Positions 11,018 through 22,616 of a stretch of 64,000 nt of DNA are shown here, piece after piece. How positions within the stretch are numbered: the stretch's first letter is position 1; the number at the start of each line of letters is the position of its first letter. Origin of the DNA: Posidonia oceanica. Taxonomy: Eukaryota > Streptophyta > Magnoliopsida > Alismatales > Posidoniaceae. The position numbers and the translations under genes are program-made. Below the pieces are notes generated by a model. The model was not told the DNA's origin and ran no database searches. It saw nothing but the letters and a program-made list of their open reading frames with translations. Location of the stretch: NCBI GenBank assembly GCA_037176725.1, contig JAZBRS010000026.1:99803501-99867500 (forward strand), read 5' to 3'.

Positions 11018-12328
11018 TAGCTAGACTTCGGCTTTCGTTCCTGGCTTTTCCGCTCGCCTGTTTTGCAGCCTTGTCTGCCTTGTGTGCCTTCTTTGCCTGT
11101 TTTGCTCGCTTTTCTGTGCAAACTCCTAGAAAGTCGCTTTGTGGCTACTTTGCTTAGGTTTTGCACCTCTTTCGTCTCGATTTGCGCTCCCTTTCGCTTG
11201 GCTTTGCTTCTTTGCTTGTTTATTTACTTATTGTCTTGCTTATGCTCTTACTTCCTTTACAGCTTACTTGTCTTTATTTTCCTTGCCTTACTTGCTTATT
11301 ACTGCTTTAGTTATCGCACATTGCATGTCTACATACTTGTTTGGCAACAATACATGCTTTTTGAATGTTGAATGCTTCTTTTACACCTTTGCTATGTCAC
11401 TACGCACGTACATGCCTTGCATACATGCCTTTTGACTCGATGAATGTTTTTTCTTCACCATTATGCTCACAAACACTCGCACATGCCATGCACTTGCCTT
11501 TTGTTGTGTTGTATAATTGTCTGCCTACCATGCTTAACTGATTTTCTTCCCTTTCGCACGTGCCATGCCTAGGATAGTAGAAACTTGTTTGCTCTCCCCA
11601 TGGTTAACTAAAAACTGCAAGTAAAAAGAACTCCTAGGAGCAACTAGAGACTCTGAACAATCCTTCACTCCCTCTGGTTAATAAAATACGCAAGATAAAA
11701 GATTTTAAGCATTCGCATAAGCATCATATAGAGCATGCATTCTTCTCATCTGAGTCCACCTATTAGTCTGCGAAGGACGGTCCCGGCTTCTTGTTCCACT
11801 ACTTTGGGCGTGGCACGAGTTAGTCGGTCTGTCTCCTCTTTGTCTGGGGGTCGTGTCGGTGTTAGTAGAGGGTACCACCCACGCTTTGGCGGGGTAGAGG
11901 CCACCAACGCACCACCCTGTCATTTCCTGAGCTTTGGGCTGGGAGTTAGACAGGGGACCTACTTTTTCTGACCTGAGTCGGTGACCCGTACACCCAGGGA
12001 TACCCGAAGTAGATTACCTTACTAGGACACACTAGTTAGGTGGGGGGCATACTAGAAAGCATGCATATCATTCATGCCATTTAACTAACTCATTTGCATT
12101 CATCTTATAGTTTCTAACCCCTAATTTCCTTCTGTTGTGTCAGCGTGACCGGTAAAGCGAGTTTCTCTTTGCCAGAGCTCGAGTACCGACCCCCGTTGAC
12201 ACCCCTTGTGCGACTTCATTCGCGACCATTCCCCCTCTGAGCTATCCACATTTGTGACGATAGCTCCTTTTAGGACTCACCGCTTGAACACTCGTCGCAG
12301 CCCTATTCTCACGCGATCTAGGTCAGCA
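11018..12328 (+). other. Element A untranslated leader
   Basis: About 1.3 kb lies between the PBS and the conserved gag start. It has no ORF with recognisable protein content. The part before gag matches the leader of B (40447-41606, minus strand) and the start of the C leader at the right edge (63709-64000), including the AGCATGCATATCATTCATGCC landmark (12059-12079). Such leaders usually hold packaging signals, but I cannot point to one here. Confidence 0.7.
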
Positions 12329-14617
12329 ATGGCCCAGTACGTTAGTGAGCCTCTTTTCACTCCTGTCACGGAGGGTGTTTCCGTTCCGGCCCCTCCAGTT
12401 GCTCCTTCTGTCCCCCTTGTTCCCCCTCCGACGCCAGGGTTTCCTCCCCTGACGTCTCTAGGTTCTCAGTACGTCCCGGGACAGTGGCAAGCATCTCTTC
12501 CTCCGGATCCGGTCGCCGAATCCATCTTGACAACCGTTACTCGCGTTTCGGAGACGCCACTGCCCCCTCCATCCCAGGGATACGTCGCCTTCGACATCCC
12601 TTCCACCGTCGCTGCGACCTTTGCTGTAGAATCCTTTCCTCCCGGACAGTCTGTGCCCATGCCACTTGTTTCTCAGCCTTCACCGGCACTGCACTTCAGC
12701 GTCCCCACTGGCGAGACGCCCGAGGCGCAGTACCAGCACCTGATGGAGCTTGCCCAGAAACTGCAGGGCATGGCTCTATCAGTTCGTCCTTCTTCTATTC
12801 CTGTCGTTCCTGAGGTTCCTCTGAGGCCAGTTCCTGCATTCCATGCATCAACCTCCATACCTCCGCCTCGACCATCGTCTCAACTGCTCACGGTTCCGAC
12901 GATGGGGGCCCGTTTACCACCTCCTGCTGCACAACACTTAGCACAGCATGCTCCACTTCCCTCTGGTGGTCAGTCCTTTGGACCGGCTGGAGCCCAGTAC
13001 CTCACTGGCTCGTTGTCTGGCACCCCGCCTGTACAGCAACTGGTGCTCCGTCATCCTACCCCTATCACAGCACAGCATGGCATCTACTCTTCTCCTCTGC
13101 ACCAAGTCCAGCTTCCTGCATACACTCCTGCATACACAGTCCCCCAGCACGGATACGCCGGCCATCCCGTTGCTCCACCAGGCGACGCTATGGTAGATCC
13201 GGAGGAGCACTTAGGTGCGACCCATTCGGCGTATGTGCTCGCTACCCCTGCTGATCCCTCTCCTACAGCAGTAATCCCAGACCCCATCAATAACTGGATG
13301 GACGTCTTGGAGAAGGCACTACGACTAGTGCAGGGTACTGAGCACCAGACCTACCAATTCCGGGACCTCTGCTGCTTTCCAGAGGCGGTACTCCCTCCGA
13401 AGTTCAAGACCCCAGACTTCGAGAAGTATAATGGTAGGGGCTGCCCCGTAGCACACTTGAAGGTGTATTGCGGTGATCTCGCTCAGCTACAGGCTGACGA
13501 GAGGTTGCTGATCCGCCTGTTCCAGAAGAGTTTGACCGGGCCGGCACTCAAGTGGTTTACATCACTTGACATGTTAGCCATCAAGACTTGGAACGACCTC
13601 AGTCAGGCGTTCCTGGAACAGTACTCCTTCAACCTCGATCTGGTCCCAAAGAGGGCGGAATTGATCGCAATCAAGCAGAATTCTGGCGAGTCGTTCGGGG
13701 AGTACGTCGGCCGCTGGCGCGCCCTTGCCTCTCAGGTTCGAGATAGACCCTCTGACGAGGAGTCCATCGAGATCGTTATCAAAGGGGCGCAGCCGTCTCT
13801 CGGAGCTCTGCTTAGCATCCAACCAGTCACTACCTTTGCGGCACTCATCAGAGCTGGAGCGCGCGTGGAGAGTTCTTTGCGGAGTGGCAACTTCCCAGCT
13901 CTCTCTGCGTTCGCTAAGCAGGCAGTGATCAGCAGTAACAGTGCCAACAGCAGCGCCTCCAACAACAACAACAGCAGCAGCAGCAACAACAGCCCGAAGA
14001 GGAAGGATTCGCCGAAACCCGCTGTTGCATTCGTCGACTCCCCTGCTGTGCCTGTTCGCTTGCCATCCCGGCCTGCCCCAGCTCAGGTGGTGTACGCTCC
14101 TGCACCTAGGAATCCACACACACCACACATCACTACCACCGCTAGACCAGTCTATCCTGCCGCACCGGTTCAGCAAGGCTCATACCAGAGGCAAAGAAGG
14201 CCACCCATTGAGAAGCGGAGATTCGCCCCACTGGTGGAACCGCTCACGGTCATCTTGCCAAAGGTTGCATCGCTCCTGAAGTTCCCGGAGGTTCGTCCGC
14301 CACCAAGTCCTCTGCCGCATTGGTTTAGGTCAGACCTCTTCTGTAATTTCCATCGAAGTGTCGGGCATTCGACGGACAATTGCTTCTCCCTATGGAACGC
14401 TATTCAGGACTTGATCGAATCGGGAACGATTGTGATGACACGCACGAGGCATCCACTCAAGCACACACTCATGCATCTGCACACTCAGCTGTTCCCCCTC
14501 ATTCTGGCATCACCCGCCAACCCTTACCGGAGCACTCTTATCCGGGAGGGGCGGGAACCTCAGGCATCCACTCTGTCTTTCCTTCTGGCCTGCTACCTCT
14601 GTGGTAGACCCTTCTGA
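12329..14617 (+). pseudogene. gag: Element A gag (frameshifted near its end)
   Basis: Capsid/nucleocapsid part of the polyprotein. The open frame extends upstream to 12206, but the ATG at 12329 (MAQYVSEP) is the start shared with C (63708) and B (40446, MAQF). A long proline/serine/glutamine-rich N-terminal part is followed by the retrotransposon gag domain (about 13515-13790, with the LTGPALKWF and EPFGEYVGRW-like motifs) and an N/S-rich stretch near 13930. Next comes a zinc knuckle at 14342-14383 of the form C-x2-H-x4-H-x4-C. A one-base deletion near 14435, relative to C, throws the frame off; the frame 14601-15806 takes over. The role is assembly of the cytoplasmic virus-like particle. Confidence 0.9.
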
Positions 14618-15806
14618 TCTCGTCTCTGACATCTCTGAGCCTTTCCCAGTCAGTCTCTATCTCGCGGCAGTTGCCGGCTCCGAGTCAGGAATTCACATGA
14701 TCCGACCGCGTGCCAGGCCGGAGCGCCCTCTCGCGCCTCCCACCGTGCTTCCCCAGGCTCAATCCCCTGTGCACCTTCTAGCTAGGGCCCAGCCTAGTTC
14801 CCCCATCCACCTCTTAGGGCGACCTCAACTACACCTTCTAGGCAGACCTCAACCTGCCCCAGCCTTCCCACCCCAACAACCATACCCTCTAGAGAGACCT
14901 CAGTACCCCGTAGGTCCCCCTGTAACCTCTCCTGTGCTCGCAGCACGTGCTCCAGTCGTCATTAATTTGACCCTGGACACCCATCGCGTCCCTTACAGCT
15001 ACACCACAGAGATGTGCGCGGAAGTAACGCGATCGGGGAGGGTTTATAGGCCCCCAACACCGGCAACTAGGCCAACTCACCCTGAACCTGTTGTGCCCCC
15101 ACCCTCGGGCCAACCCTTAGCCGATCCAACTCCAGATCAGCCTGTAGCTAGCCAAATCCCTACCCAGCCTGTAGTAACCCAGCTTCCTGCCACTACCCCC
15201 TTAGAACCTGCTAGAATCACCCCTCCAGTTGCTAGAAGGAGCCAACCTAAAGCCGACTTGACCTCCCAGCTTAAGAAGGTCAAAGCCGACATTTCTATCT
15301 GGGACTTGATCCACACCTCTGCCGAACACCGCAAGGCTTTTCTTCGTGTGTTCCAGGCTGCCCGTGTGTCCCAGTCCATTGAGCCTTCAGCCTTGGAGAG
15401 CATGGTTGGGTTGATTGCGGAGCCCCAGGTCATCTCTTTTACGAGTGATGAGCTGCCTCCGGCGGGGATTAATCACAACCAGCCCCTATTCGTCACGGTG
15501 CAGTTCAAAAACTTTCGCATTCCCCTAACACTGGTTGATAATGGGTCAGGCCTTAACGTCTGCCCCTTGCGTATAGCAACCAAGCTCGGATTCAAAGCCG
15601 AGGACATCACGCCAGCCGTGAAGGGAATGACAGCCTTTGACAACACTCACCATGACGCTTTAGGGGTCCTGATTATTCCTCTCGCTATTGGCCCGGTTGT
15701 CTTCGACGTAGAGTTCTATGTCGTCGACTTGCAGCCGAACTTCAATCTTCTGCTTGGGCACCCTTGGCTCCACAAGCATCAGGTCCTTCCTTCGACCCTC
15801 CATTGA
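14601..15806 (+). pseudogene. Element A protease region
   Basis: This continues the polyprotein after the gag frameshift. The first 600 bases encode a proline-rich linker with repeated LLGRPQ units. The aspartic-protease-like segment follows, with the VDNGSGLNVCP motif; the DNGS codons at 15537-15548 are where D-T/S-G stands in retroviral proteases. The segment is preceded by DELPPAGINHNQPLF and followed by the LLLGHPWLHKH motif. The frame ends at a TGA (15804-15806) where C has a CGA arginine codon, so this is a C-to-T nonsense change at a CpG. The intended role is cleavage of the polyprotein. Confidence 0.88.
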
Positions 15807-17623
15807 ATGATAAAGTACCGTCGCGGCGACGATGTCATTGTCGTCATGGCGGAGAACTTGAGAAGGAGCGGATCGAAGCAGTCTCCCCCGTGTCGTCGCA
15901 ATCTATCCCGTTTGACCCCGAGACTTCTAAAGCCCTATATCGCGTTAATCGGTGTGAGCCGGTTAACTTCAATCCTGATCTTGAACGTGTCAACTCCTTG
16001 ACCGTTCACTGCAACCCCTTTCGAATGGTCGAGAATGTATGTCATAGGTGGGGTTACATAAAGGGTACGCCACTCGGGCGTCACGGCCAGGGGATCGCAG
16101 AGCCGATCGTAGCAGTGGAGCGAAAGAAATCTAAAGGCCTCGGCTATGAGCCCAAGACCAACGAAGATCACTGCTCTCAGCTCAACAATCCAGAATCAAC
16201 CATTCCCAGAGACCTCACTAACTTTACCAGTGCAGGAACCCTGGGATCGACCGACGATCAAGACACGGTACCGACAGAGGATTGGGTGTGTGTTGAGGAC
16301 TACTACTCGGATGAGGAGCAGTCTGGTACAACAGAGGCAGTCCCAACCAGCACAGCAGAAACAATGATCAGAGTAGAGGCCACACAGTCAATCTATTCAG
16401 CTCTTCCTCTGGCAGAAACAGCAGGCAGCTCAGCAGGCCCTGTGGCAGAACTGGCAAGTTCCCACTCTCTTGCAGCCACATCAGCTTCCCAAGTACAGAC
16501 AGCAGCAGTGCAGGAGTCAGAGACACTCCTTCTGGCAGAATCAAGCATGCTACCAGCGGTCACAGCAACATCAGTGCCACTGTCCCTATCTCTGGAGGGG
16601 CAGTCAATCAACTCAATCAGCAGCGCGGCTCAGCCCGCTTCAGCAGCCACACCTCTAGGAATGCAGCAGGCGCAGTCCGCTTCGCATCCTCCTGACAACC
16701 AGCAGCAGCTCTCATGGCAAGACCCCATGGCGTCAGAGGCTGCACTCTCTCAGTTACGGCCCGATACAAAAGGCCAACTGAGCACTACACTCTCCGGGCC
16801 CTTGAGCCCTCTGAAGAGCACCCCTACTTACTCTCCAACAGTGACCCTGGCAGCATATCCATCTATGGCACCGCTGACTTGTCTATTTGGGCCTTCTACA
16901 TTAGAGTTGCCGCCATCAGACGCGCCCGTGAACCAGATCATGCAGATTCCCAGGGCAGCAATCTGTCTTGCAGCCGGGCTAGTGCCGCAGGCCCCCGGCG
17001 CCTACTACGTCGACTCCCCCTCGGACGAGGAAGAAGGAGTGGCGATAGAAGCCCAGGTCGATTCTTGGATGTCTGACTTAGAGCTACTCTATCAAGAACA
17101 GATCAAGTCGATAGCAGAAGACCTGGCAGAGCATCAGGCCGCAGAAAGGAAAGGGAAAGCCGTGGTTACGGACCCTCCTCTGCAAGAAGACTATGCCTCT
17201 ATCATGGTCCTGGAAGAAGACTCAGCAGTGCCAGACTCCCCTAGACCAGATGAACTCATTACTCTCCGATCAGAAGGCGGGTCTAGGTGGTTTGTGCAAC
17301 ACATGCCTCATTTGAGCAGCATAACAAGCGGCAATGCCCAAATCAGCCGCCGGTCCGGCATACCCTCCACAAGCACACTAGAAGATCCAGAGGGGGAAGC
17401 ATCAGCAGTTCATGCGGCAGCAGTAACAGAGCAGAAAGCCTCAGCAGTAGAACAGTCAGCAGCCTCAGCAGCAGAATCAGCTAAGCCCTTAGCAGTATCA
17501 GCAGAGTGCTCAGCAGAACCAGTCAGGCCAGAGCAAACAGCAGAAGGAATTGCTGGGACGGAGGTCGCGCATCGAAGCTACAAGTATACTAGAGTAAGCG
17601 TGACCATCCTGAAGCGTCTCTAG
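15807..17623 (+). pseudogene. Element A protease-RT linker with G-patch-like segment
   Basis: After the 15806 stop a one-base deletion near 15853 moves the frame to the one open from 15764 to 17623. Near 16030-16090 is a segment of the form WGY..GTPLGRHGQGI, resembling a degenerate G-patch, a motif often found after the protease in plant Tat elements. The remainder is a long acidic, serine/alanine/glutamine-rich, probably disordered linker with a conserved YYVDSPSDEEEG segment (about 17000). It ends at TAG (17621-17623) where C has CAG. No enzymatic domain is visible in the linker. Confidence 0.8.
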
Positions 17624-19225
17624 GGCCAAGCAGCGGAACACATGCACTCTTTCGACATCACAAGTCCTTCCTTTGAAAAAGAGATCCTTTCGGAACTTAT
17701 TGCTTATGGAGAGGAGGATGATACGGGCATGGATGAGACTGATGAATCATTGCCCGAGTTCCGGCCCTATGACGACGACCCAGAAGGCCCCAACCTCCAT
17801 GTTGAAGAAGAAACAGAGGTTGTCAACATCGGCACAGCTGAGGAAGTCAAAGAAGTTCGTATCAGTGCCCAGCTGTCCTCCCAGGCTCGAGCAGAGTTCA
17901 TCGCATTCCTGAAAGAATATGCGGATGTCTTCGCCTAGAGTTACGAGGATATGGTCGGCCTTGACATAAAAGTAGTGGTGCACAATCTGTCCTTAAACCC
18001 GGATGCCAAGCCAGTGAAGCAGAAACTAAGAAGATGGCGACCACAGTGGCTGCTCATGATCAAGGAAGAGATAATGAAGCAGCTCAGGGTCAACTTTCTG
18101 AAGGTCGTTCTTTATCCTGAATGGCTGGCAAACATTGTACCTGTGCCCAAGAAAGATGGCCGAATCCGGATCTGCATCGACTACAGGGACCTGAACAAGG
18201 CGAGTCCCAAGGACGACTTTCCATTGCCTCACATTGACGTCCTAGTCGACAATACAACGGGCCACAAGAGGCTCTCCTTCATGGACGGCTTTTCTGGATA
18301 CAATCAAATCAAAATGGCAGAAGAAGACATGGAAAAGACTTCATTCATCACCCCTTGGGGAGTCTTCTGCTACCAAGTCATGCTGTTCGGCCTGAAAAAT
18401 GCTGGTGCGACCTATCAGAGGGCCATGACTGCGCTGTTCCACGACCTCATGCACCAAGAAGTAGAGGTCTACGTAGACGATATGATTGCCAAAACCAAAG
18501 AGCCTGAAGATCATCTTACCTGTCTCAAAAAGCTCTTTGACCGTCTACGGAAGTACAAGCTGCGCCTGAATCCCAAGAAGTGCGTATTCGGGGTGTCTTC
18601 TAGCAAATTGCTCGGCTACATTGTTAGCCAAAGGGGGATTGAGGTGGACCCGTTGAAAGCACAAGCCATAGTGGACATGCCACCCCCTAGGACTGAAAAA
18701 GAAGTCAGAAGTCTGCTTGGGCGTTTACAATATATTAGCCGCTTCATTGCACAGCTTACGCCCATCTGCGAGCCCATGTTCAAGCTCTTGAAGAAGAATG
18801 CGCAGATTCACTGGAGCGAGGAGTGTCAGGCTGCATTTGCCAAGATCAAGCAGCTGCTGATCAAGCCTCCTGTCCTGGTCCCGCCTACACTAGGGAGACC
18901 TTTGCTTCTCTACCTTTCTACCACGCAGCATTCCATGGGCACCGTCTTGGGCCAACATGACGAATCTGGTAGAAGGGAGCGCGCCATCTACTACCTGAGC
19001 AAGAAATTTAATGAATGCGAAGCCAGGTACAGTACACTAGAGAAGACCTGTTTGTCCCTTGTCTGGGCTGCACAGAAACTAAGGCACTACATGATGGCAT
19101 ACCCAGTACAGCTCTTATGCCGGCATGATCCTATCAAGTTCCTATTTCAGAAGCCGGCCATGGTGGGCAGATGTGCTAAGTGGCAAGTGTTATTGTCTCA
19201 GTACGACATCACCTTTGTCACATAG
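17624..19225 (+). pseudogene. pol: Element A reverse transcriptase and first RNase H
   Basis: Reverse transcriptase of the Ty3/gypsy type. It is interrupted by TAG at 17936-17938 (TGG in C) and ends at TAG 19223-19225 (CAG in C). Visible motifs are VPVPKKDGRIRICIDYRDLNKASPKDDF-type fingers (around 18135-18210), MDGFSGYNQI, and the catalytic YVDD at 18470-18481. The first RNase H follows with LLLYLSTTQHSMG near 18905. Apart from the nonsense changes the catalytic residues are kept. The role is first- and second-strand cDNA synthesis. Confidence 0.93.
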
Positions 19226-19782
19226 AAATCCATGAAGGGTCAGGCCATGGCAGACCATCTTGCTGACCTTCCTCTGCCTGAATACCAACCCCTCCAGACA
19301 CAGTTCCCTGACGAAGACATTCTCTTTGCAATGGAGGACTCTGAGCAGAAAAATCCTGAGAAGCAAGAGGAATGGCAGCTCTACTTTGATGGTGCAGTCA
19401 ACAAAAAGGGCCGAGGCGTAGGCGCAGTACTGACCACGCCCCAGGGACAGATGATTCCCTTCGCGAGGAAGCTGACTTTCGCATGCACAAACAATGAAGC
19501 GAAGTATGAAGCATGCATCCTAGGGTTGAAAGTCGCCCTCGAGCATGAGGCGCAGAAGCTGCATGTGCACGGTGATGCCATGCTGGTAATTTCTCAAGTG
19601 AACGGCGACTGAAGGACAAAAGATCCCAAGCTTGTGCCGTATCACGAACACCTGCTGAGGCTGATGGGAGAATTTGAGAGCATCTGCTTCACATACATGA
19701 ACAGAGCCAAGAACGCGTATGCAGACGCATTGGCAACCCTGGCATCCTGGCTCACCATTTCAGAAGATAGCACAGTGGATGT
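19226..19782 (+). pseudogene. Element A second (archaeal-type) RNase H
   Basis: A second RNase H domain lies between the RT-linked RNase H and integrase, a defining feature of the Tat lineage. Acidic catalytic positions are visible: YFDGA (near 19385), NNEAKYEA (near 19492; the usual NNEAEYEA has one E-to-K change next to the catalytic E), HGDAML (near 19570) and NAYADALA (near 19715). It is broken by TGA at 19610-19612, where C has TGG; the remainder is in the frame 19634-21097. It probably removes the RNA strand or helps free the polypurine primer. Confidence 0.88.
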
Positions 19783-21097
19783 ATCAGTCACTCGCATTGA
19801 GCAGCCTGCATACTGCCTGAACATAGAAGAGGCGGATCCAGCAGAGGAGCAGCCCTGGTATCGAGATATAAAATCTTTCCTAGAGTCTGGCAGCTTTCCT
19901 CCCGATATCGCAGCAGCAGACAAGAGAACTCTAGCGCGTCTGGCGTCAAAGTATGTGTTGGGGGCTGGGCAGCTGTACAGAAGGTCATACAATCAGATGC
20001 TACTGCGCTGCCTAAACAAATCGGAGGCTGACACGCTGATGCTCCAAGTGCATGCGGGGACCTGTGGCCCGCACATGAACGGCATCCTCCTGGCCAAGAA
20101 GATCATGCTTCAAGGATATTTCTGGCAGACCATGGAAGCCGACTGCTGCCGGTTCGTGCGTAGATGCCACAACCGTCAGATTCATGGTAACTTCATCAAG
20201 GCCCCTCCACATCAGCTGCACAACATGTCTTCGCCATGGCCTTTCTCCACCTGGGGGATCGATGTCATAGGCGCCATCCACCCTGCTGCTTCAAATGGTC
20301 ATCGTTACATTCTGGTAGCGATCGATTACTTTACCAAGTGGGTGGAAGCAGCCTCTTACAGAACAGTCACCGCTGTGGCAACAGAAAAATTTATTAAGAA
20401 CAATATCATTGCCCGATATGGGGTCCCGCACTCGGTCATCTCTGATAATGGCACAAACTTCATTGCCAAAAGGATCGAGCAATACCTGCAGAGTCTCAAG
20501 ATCAAGCATCACCGATCCTCGCCCTATCGGCCACAGATGAACGGAGCAGTGGAGTCTGCAAACAAGAACATTGTCAAAATTCTGAAGAAAATGGCAGAAA
20601 CCCACAAGGATTGGCACGACAAGCTCCTGTACACACTCTGGGCGTACGGGACATCAATCCGGACCTCTACAGGAGCCACCTCGTACTCTCTGGTGTACGG
20701 AATGGAAGCGGTGTTACCTGTTGAAGTAGAGATCCCCTCTCTGCGGATCCTACGAGAAGCTGAGTTGGAAGAGGCAGAATGGGTTGAAGACCGCTGTATC
20801 CAACTGAACTTAATTGATGAGCGCAGACTGCAAGCTATGCACAACGCTCACTGCTATCAGAAGCGGATGGCCAGAGCATTCTTGAAAAAGGTCCAGCCCA
20901 GAAACTTTCGGCCAGGGGACCTTGTCTTGCGCGCCATTCATTTGCCTGACGGTCAAGGGAAATTCCGACCCAACTGGCGTGGCCCCTTTGTGGTCAGGCA
21001 AATCTTTTCGGGAGGTGCTGTAACTCTTGAGGATATGGACCGGGTCGAGCAGTCTGAGCCCGTCAACCTCTGCTATCTGAAGAAGTACTATCAGTAG
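19783..21097 (+). pseudogene. Element A integrase
   Basis: C-terminal end of the polyprotein, open within the frame that begins at 19634 and ending at the normal stop at 21097. It contains the zinc-binding HAGTCGPH..CHNRQIH segment (20050-20180), in which the second cysteine of the CxxC pair is replaced by arginine; C keeps CHSCQIH. The catalytic core has D in WGIDVIGAIH (near 20260), D in SDNGTNF (near 20443) and E in AVESAN (near 20550), with 35 residues between the last two. The C-terminal NWRGPFVV motif is near 20975. There is no chromodomain. The open frame is long, but the lost zinc ligand suggests the protein would not work. Confidence 0.92.
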
Positions 21098-22616
21098 CTG
21101 AAAGCGGCCCCGTTGCAGATGCCCTTCTCCCACTCGCGCTTGCATTCTCGCCTCCTTGCTTCATCTTTACTTCAAATCATCATCATCATCCTTTCAACTC
21201 TTGCGTCCCTTCCTTTCGAATCATCATCGTCATCCTCTCAAGCATCGTATCTTTTGCCCGATGATGAAAACCGGAAGTGCTTGCCTGCTCTGGAAGGAGT
21301 CACCCTACCTCACCTGGCACTACTCAGATGTCTTAGCTAGTGAGGGAGCCACCACCAACGAGGACAGGCGAACCGCCTAAACTCGCAAGGGCATACACCT
21401 CTGAGGGAGAAAAAATGTTAGGATGTGAGTCTGGAAAAAGCGAGAGTAAACACCTAGGTTTGGGCACATCCAAGGCACAGAAGACGAAGTCGGAAGCCGG
21501 CCCTAGAGATAGGGGTGTGCAGTCTAACCCTGCTCCTTCTACCCATCACACAGCAGACCCAAAACCTAAATCCATTACATTTCAAACACCCTCCTTTTGC
21601 CACCAAAATGGGGATAGCAAAAGCCTGAAAAAAAAAAGAGAGAAAAGCAAAACAACAAGCAAAAAAAAAGAAAGAGAAAAGAGATAGAACAAAAACCAAA
21701 AAAAGGGGGGGAAAAAGCAAGCAAAGCAAAAAACAAAAAAAGAAGAAAAAAGGCAAAATGTAGCCCGAAAAACACAAGCACCATTATCCCCCATGCTTCA
21801 CTAGAGACCCCCAGCATGTCGAGCTTAAAAGAATCTACCACATCCCTTCAAGAGCGAACACTCATCCTTCTCCTGGCTAGGGGCAGAGAAAGACTGCATA
21901 CCTATGAGGGAGAAATCAATCAAAAAAAAGAGAGCTGAAAGAATAGGTGTAGGTCCTGAGAGTTTGGCCAATAGCCTGTCCTCATCACACCACCACCTGT
22001 ACAATGCCAACACCTGTTCCGGAGCGCCACCAGCAAGCCAAGAGTCTAGGTAGGGTCCAGTGAGTCAGGGACCACTCCCTTTCTTTGCAGCGGGCACCAA
22101 AGCACTCCCTATGCTGAGAGCATCCAAGCATACTCATCTATCCAAGCATACTCATCTATCCAAGCATACCCACCTATCCAAGCCTACTCATTCATCCAAG
22201 CATACTCATCCATCCAAGCATACTACTCATCTTCATAAGCATATCACCTGCATCATGCATACATGCATCTTCCTCTTTCATTCCTTTCTCCTTCCACCAA
22301 TCTCTCCGCTCTGCAACACGCTCAGGCCCTGAGGCAGTACTTCTCCCCAACAGAGCGCTTCGACGACACTCAAGCTGCGCCGGTCCAGATCTCCTGCCGG
22401 CCCTCGCCCCCGCAAGACTGCTGCATAATCCCCTTGCCTATTTGTGCTTAATTGCTATGTTCTGTTATTGACTGCTATGATGCATATGGAACTACATTTT
22501 TAGTCTCAGCTTCTGCTTGTTGTCAAAGATTATATGCCTGCGAGATCTGACTGTTTATTGATAGCAGGTACCTTCAAGCTCTGCAACTATCAACCTGTGT
22601 CTCTGCAACCAGTGCA
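21098..22616 (+). other. Element A spacer between integrase and PMD-like ORF
   Basis: About 1.5 kb of noncoding sequence. It holds short ATCATC-rich stretches (21175-21260), a block conserved in B and C around GGAGTCACCCTACCTCACC (21297-21315), an A-rich purine tract (about 21618-21760) also found at the same place in B and C, and six copies of an 18-bp repeat (22124-22231). A candidate acceptor-like TTGATAGCAG sits at 22559-22568, just upstream of the next ORF. No protein-like frame was recognised. Confidence 0.7.
22124..22231 (+). repeat. 18-bp tandem repeat, six copies
   Basis: The core CCAAGCATACTCATCTAT recurs with an exact 18-bp spacing at 22124, 22142, 22160, 22178, 22196 and 22214. 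Degenerate equivalents lie at the same place in element C (about 53700-53790, minus strand). The period is a multiple of three, so one frame reads as a hexapeptide repeat, but nothing suggests that it is translated. Confidence 0.85.

Noticed and set aside
22060..22332. 90-codon frame with repeated SKHTHL
   Set aside because: Comes from the 18-bp repeat; the equivalent in C is degenerate.
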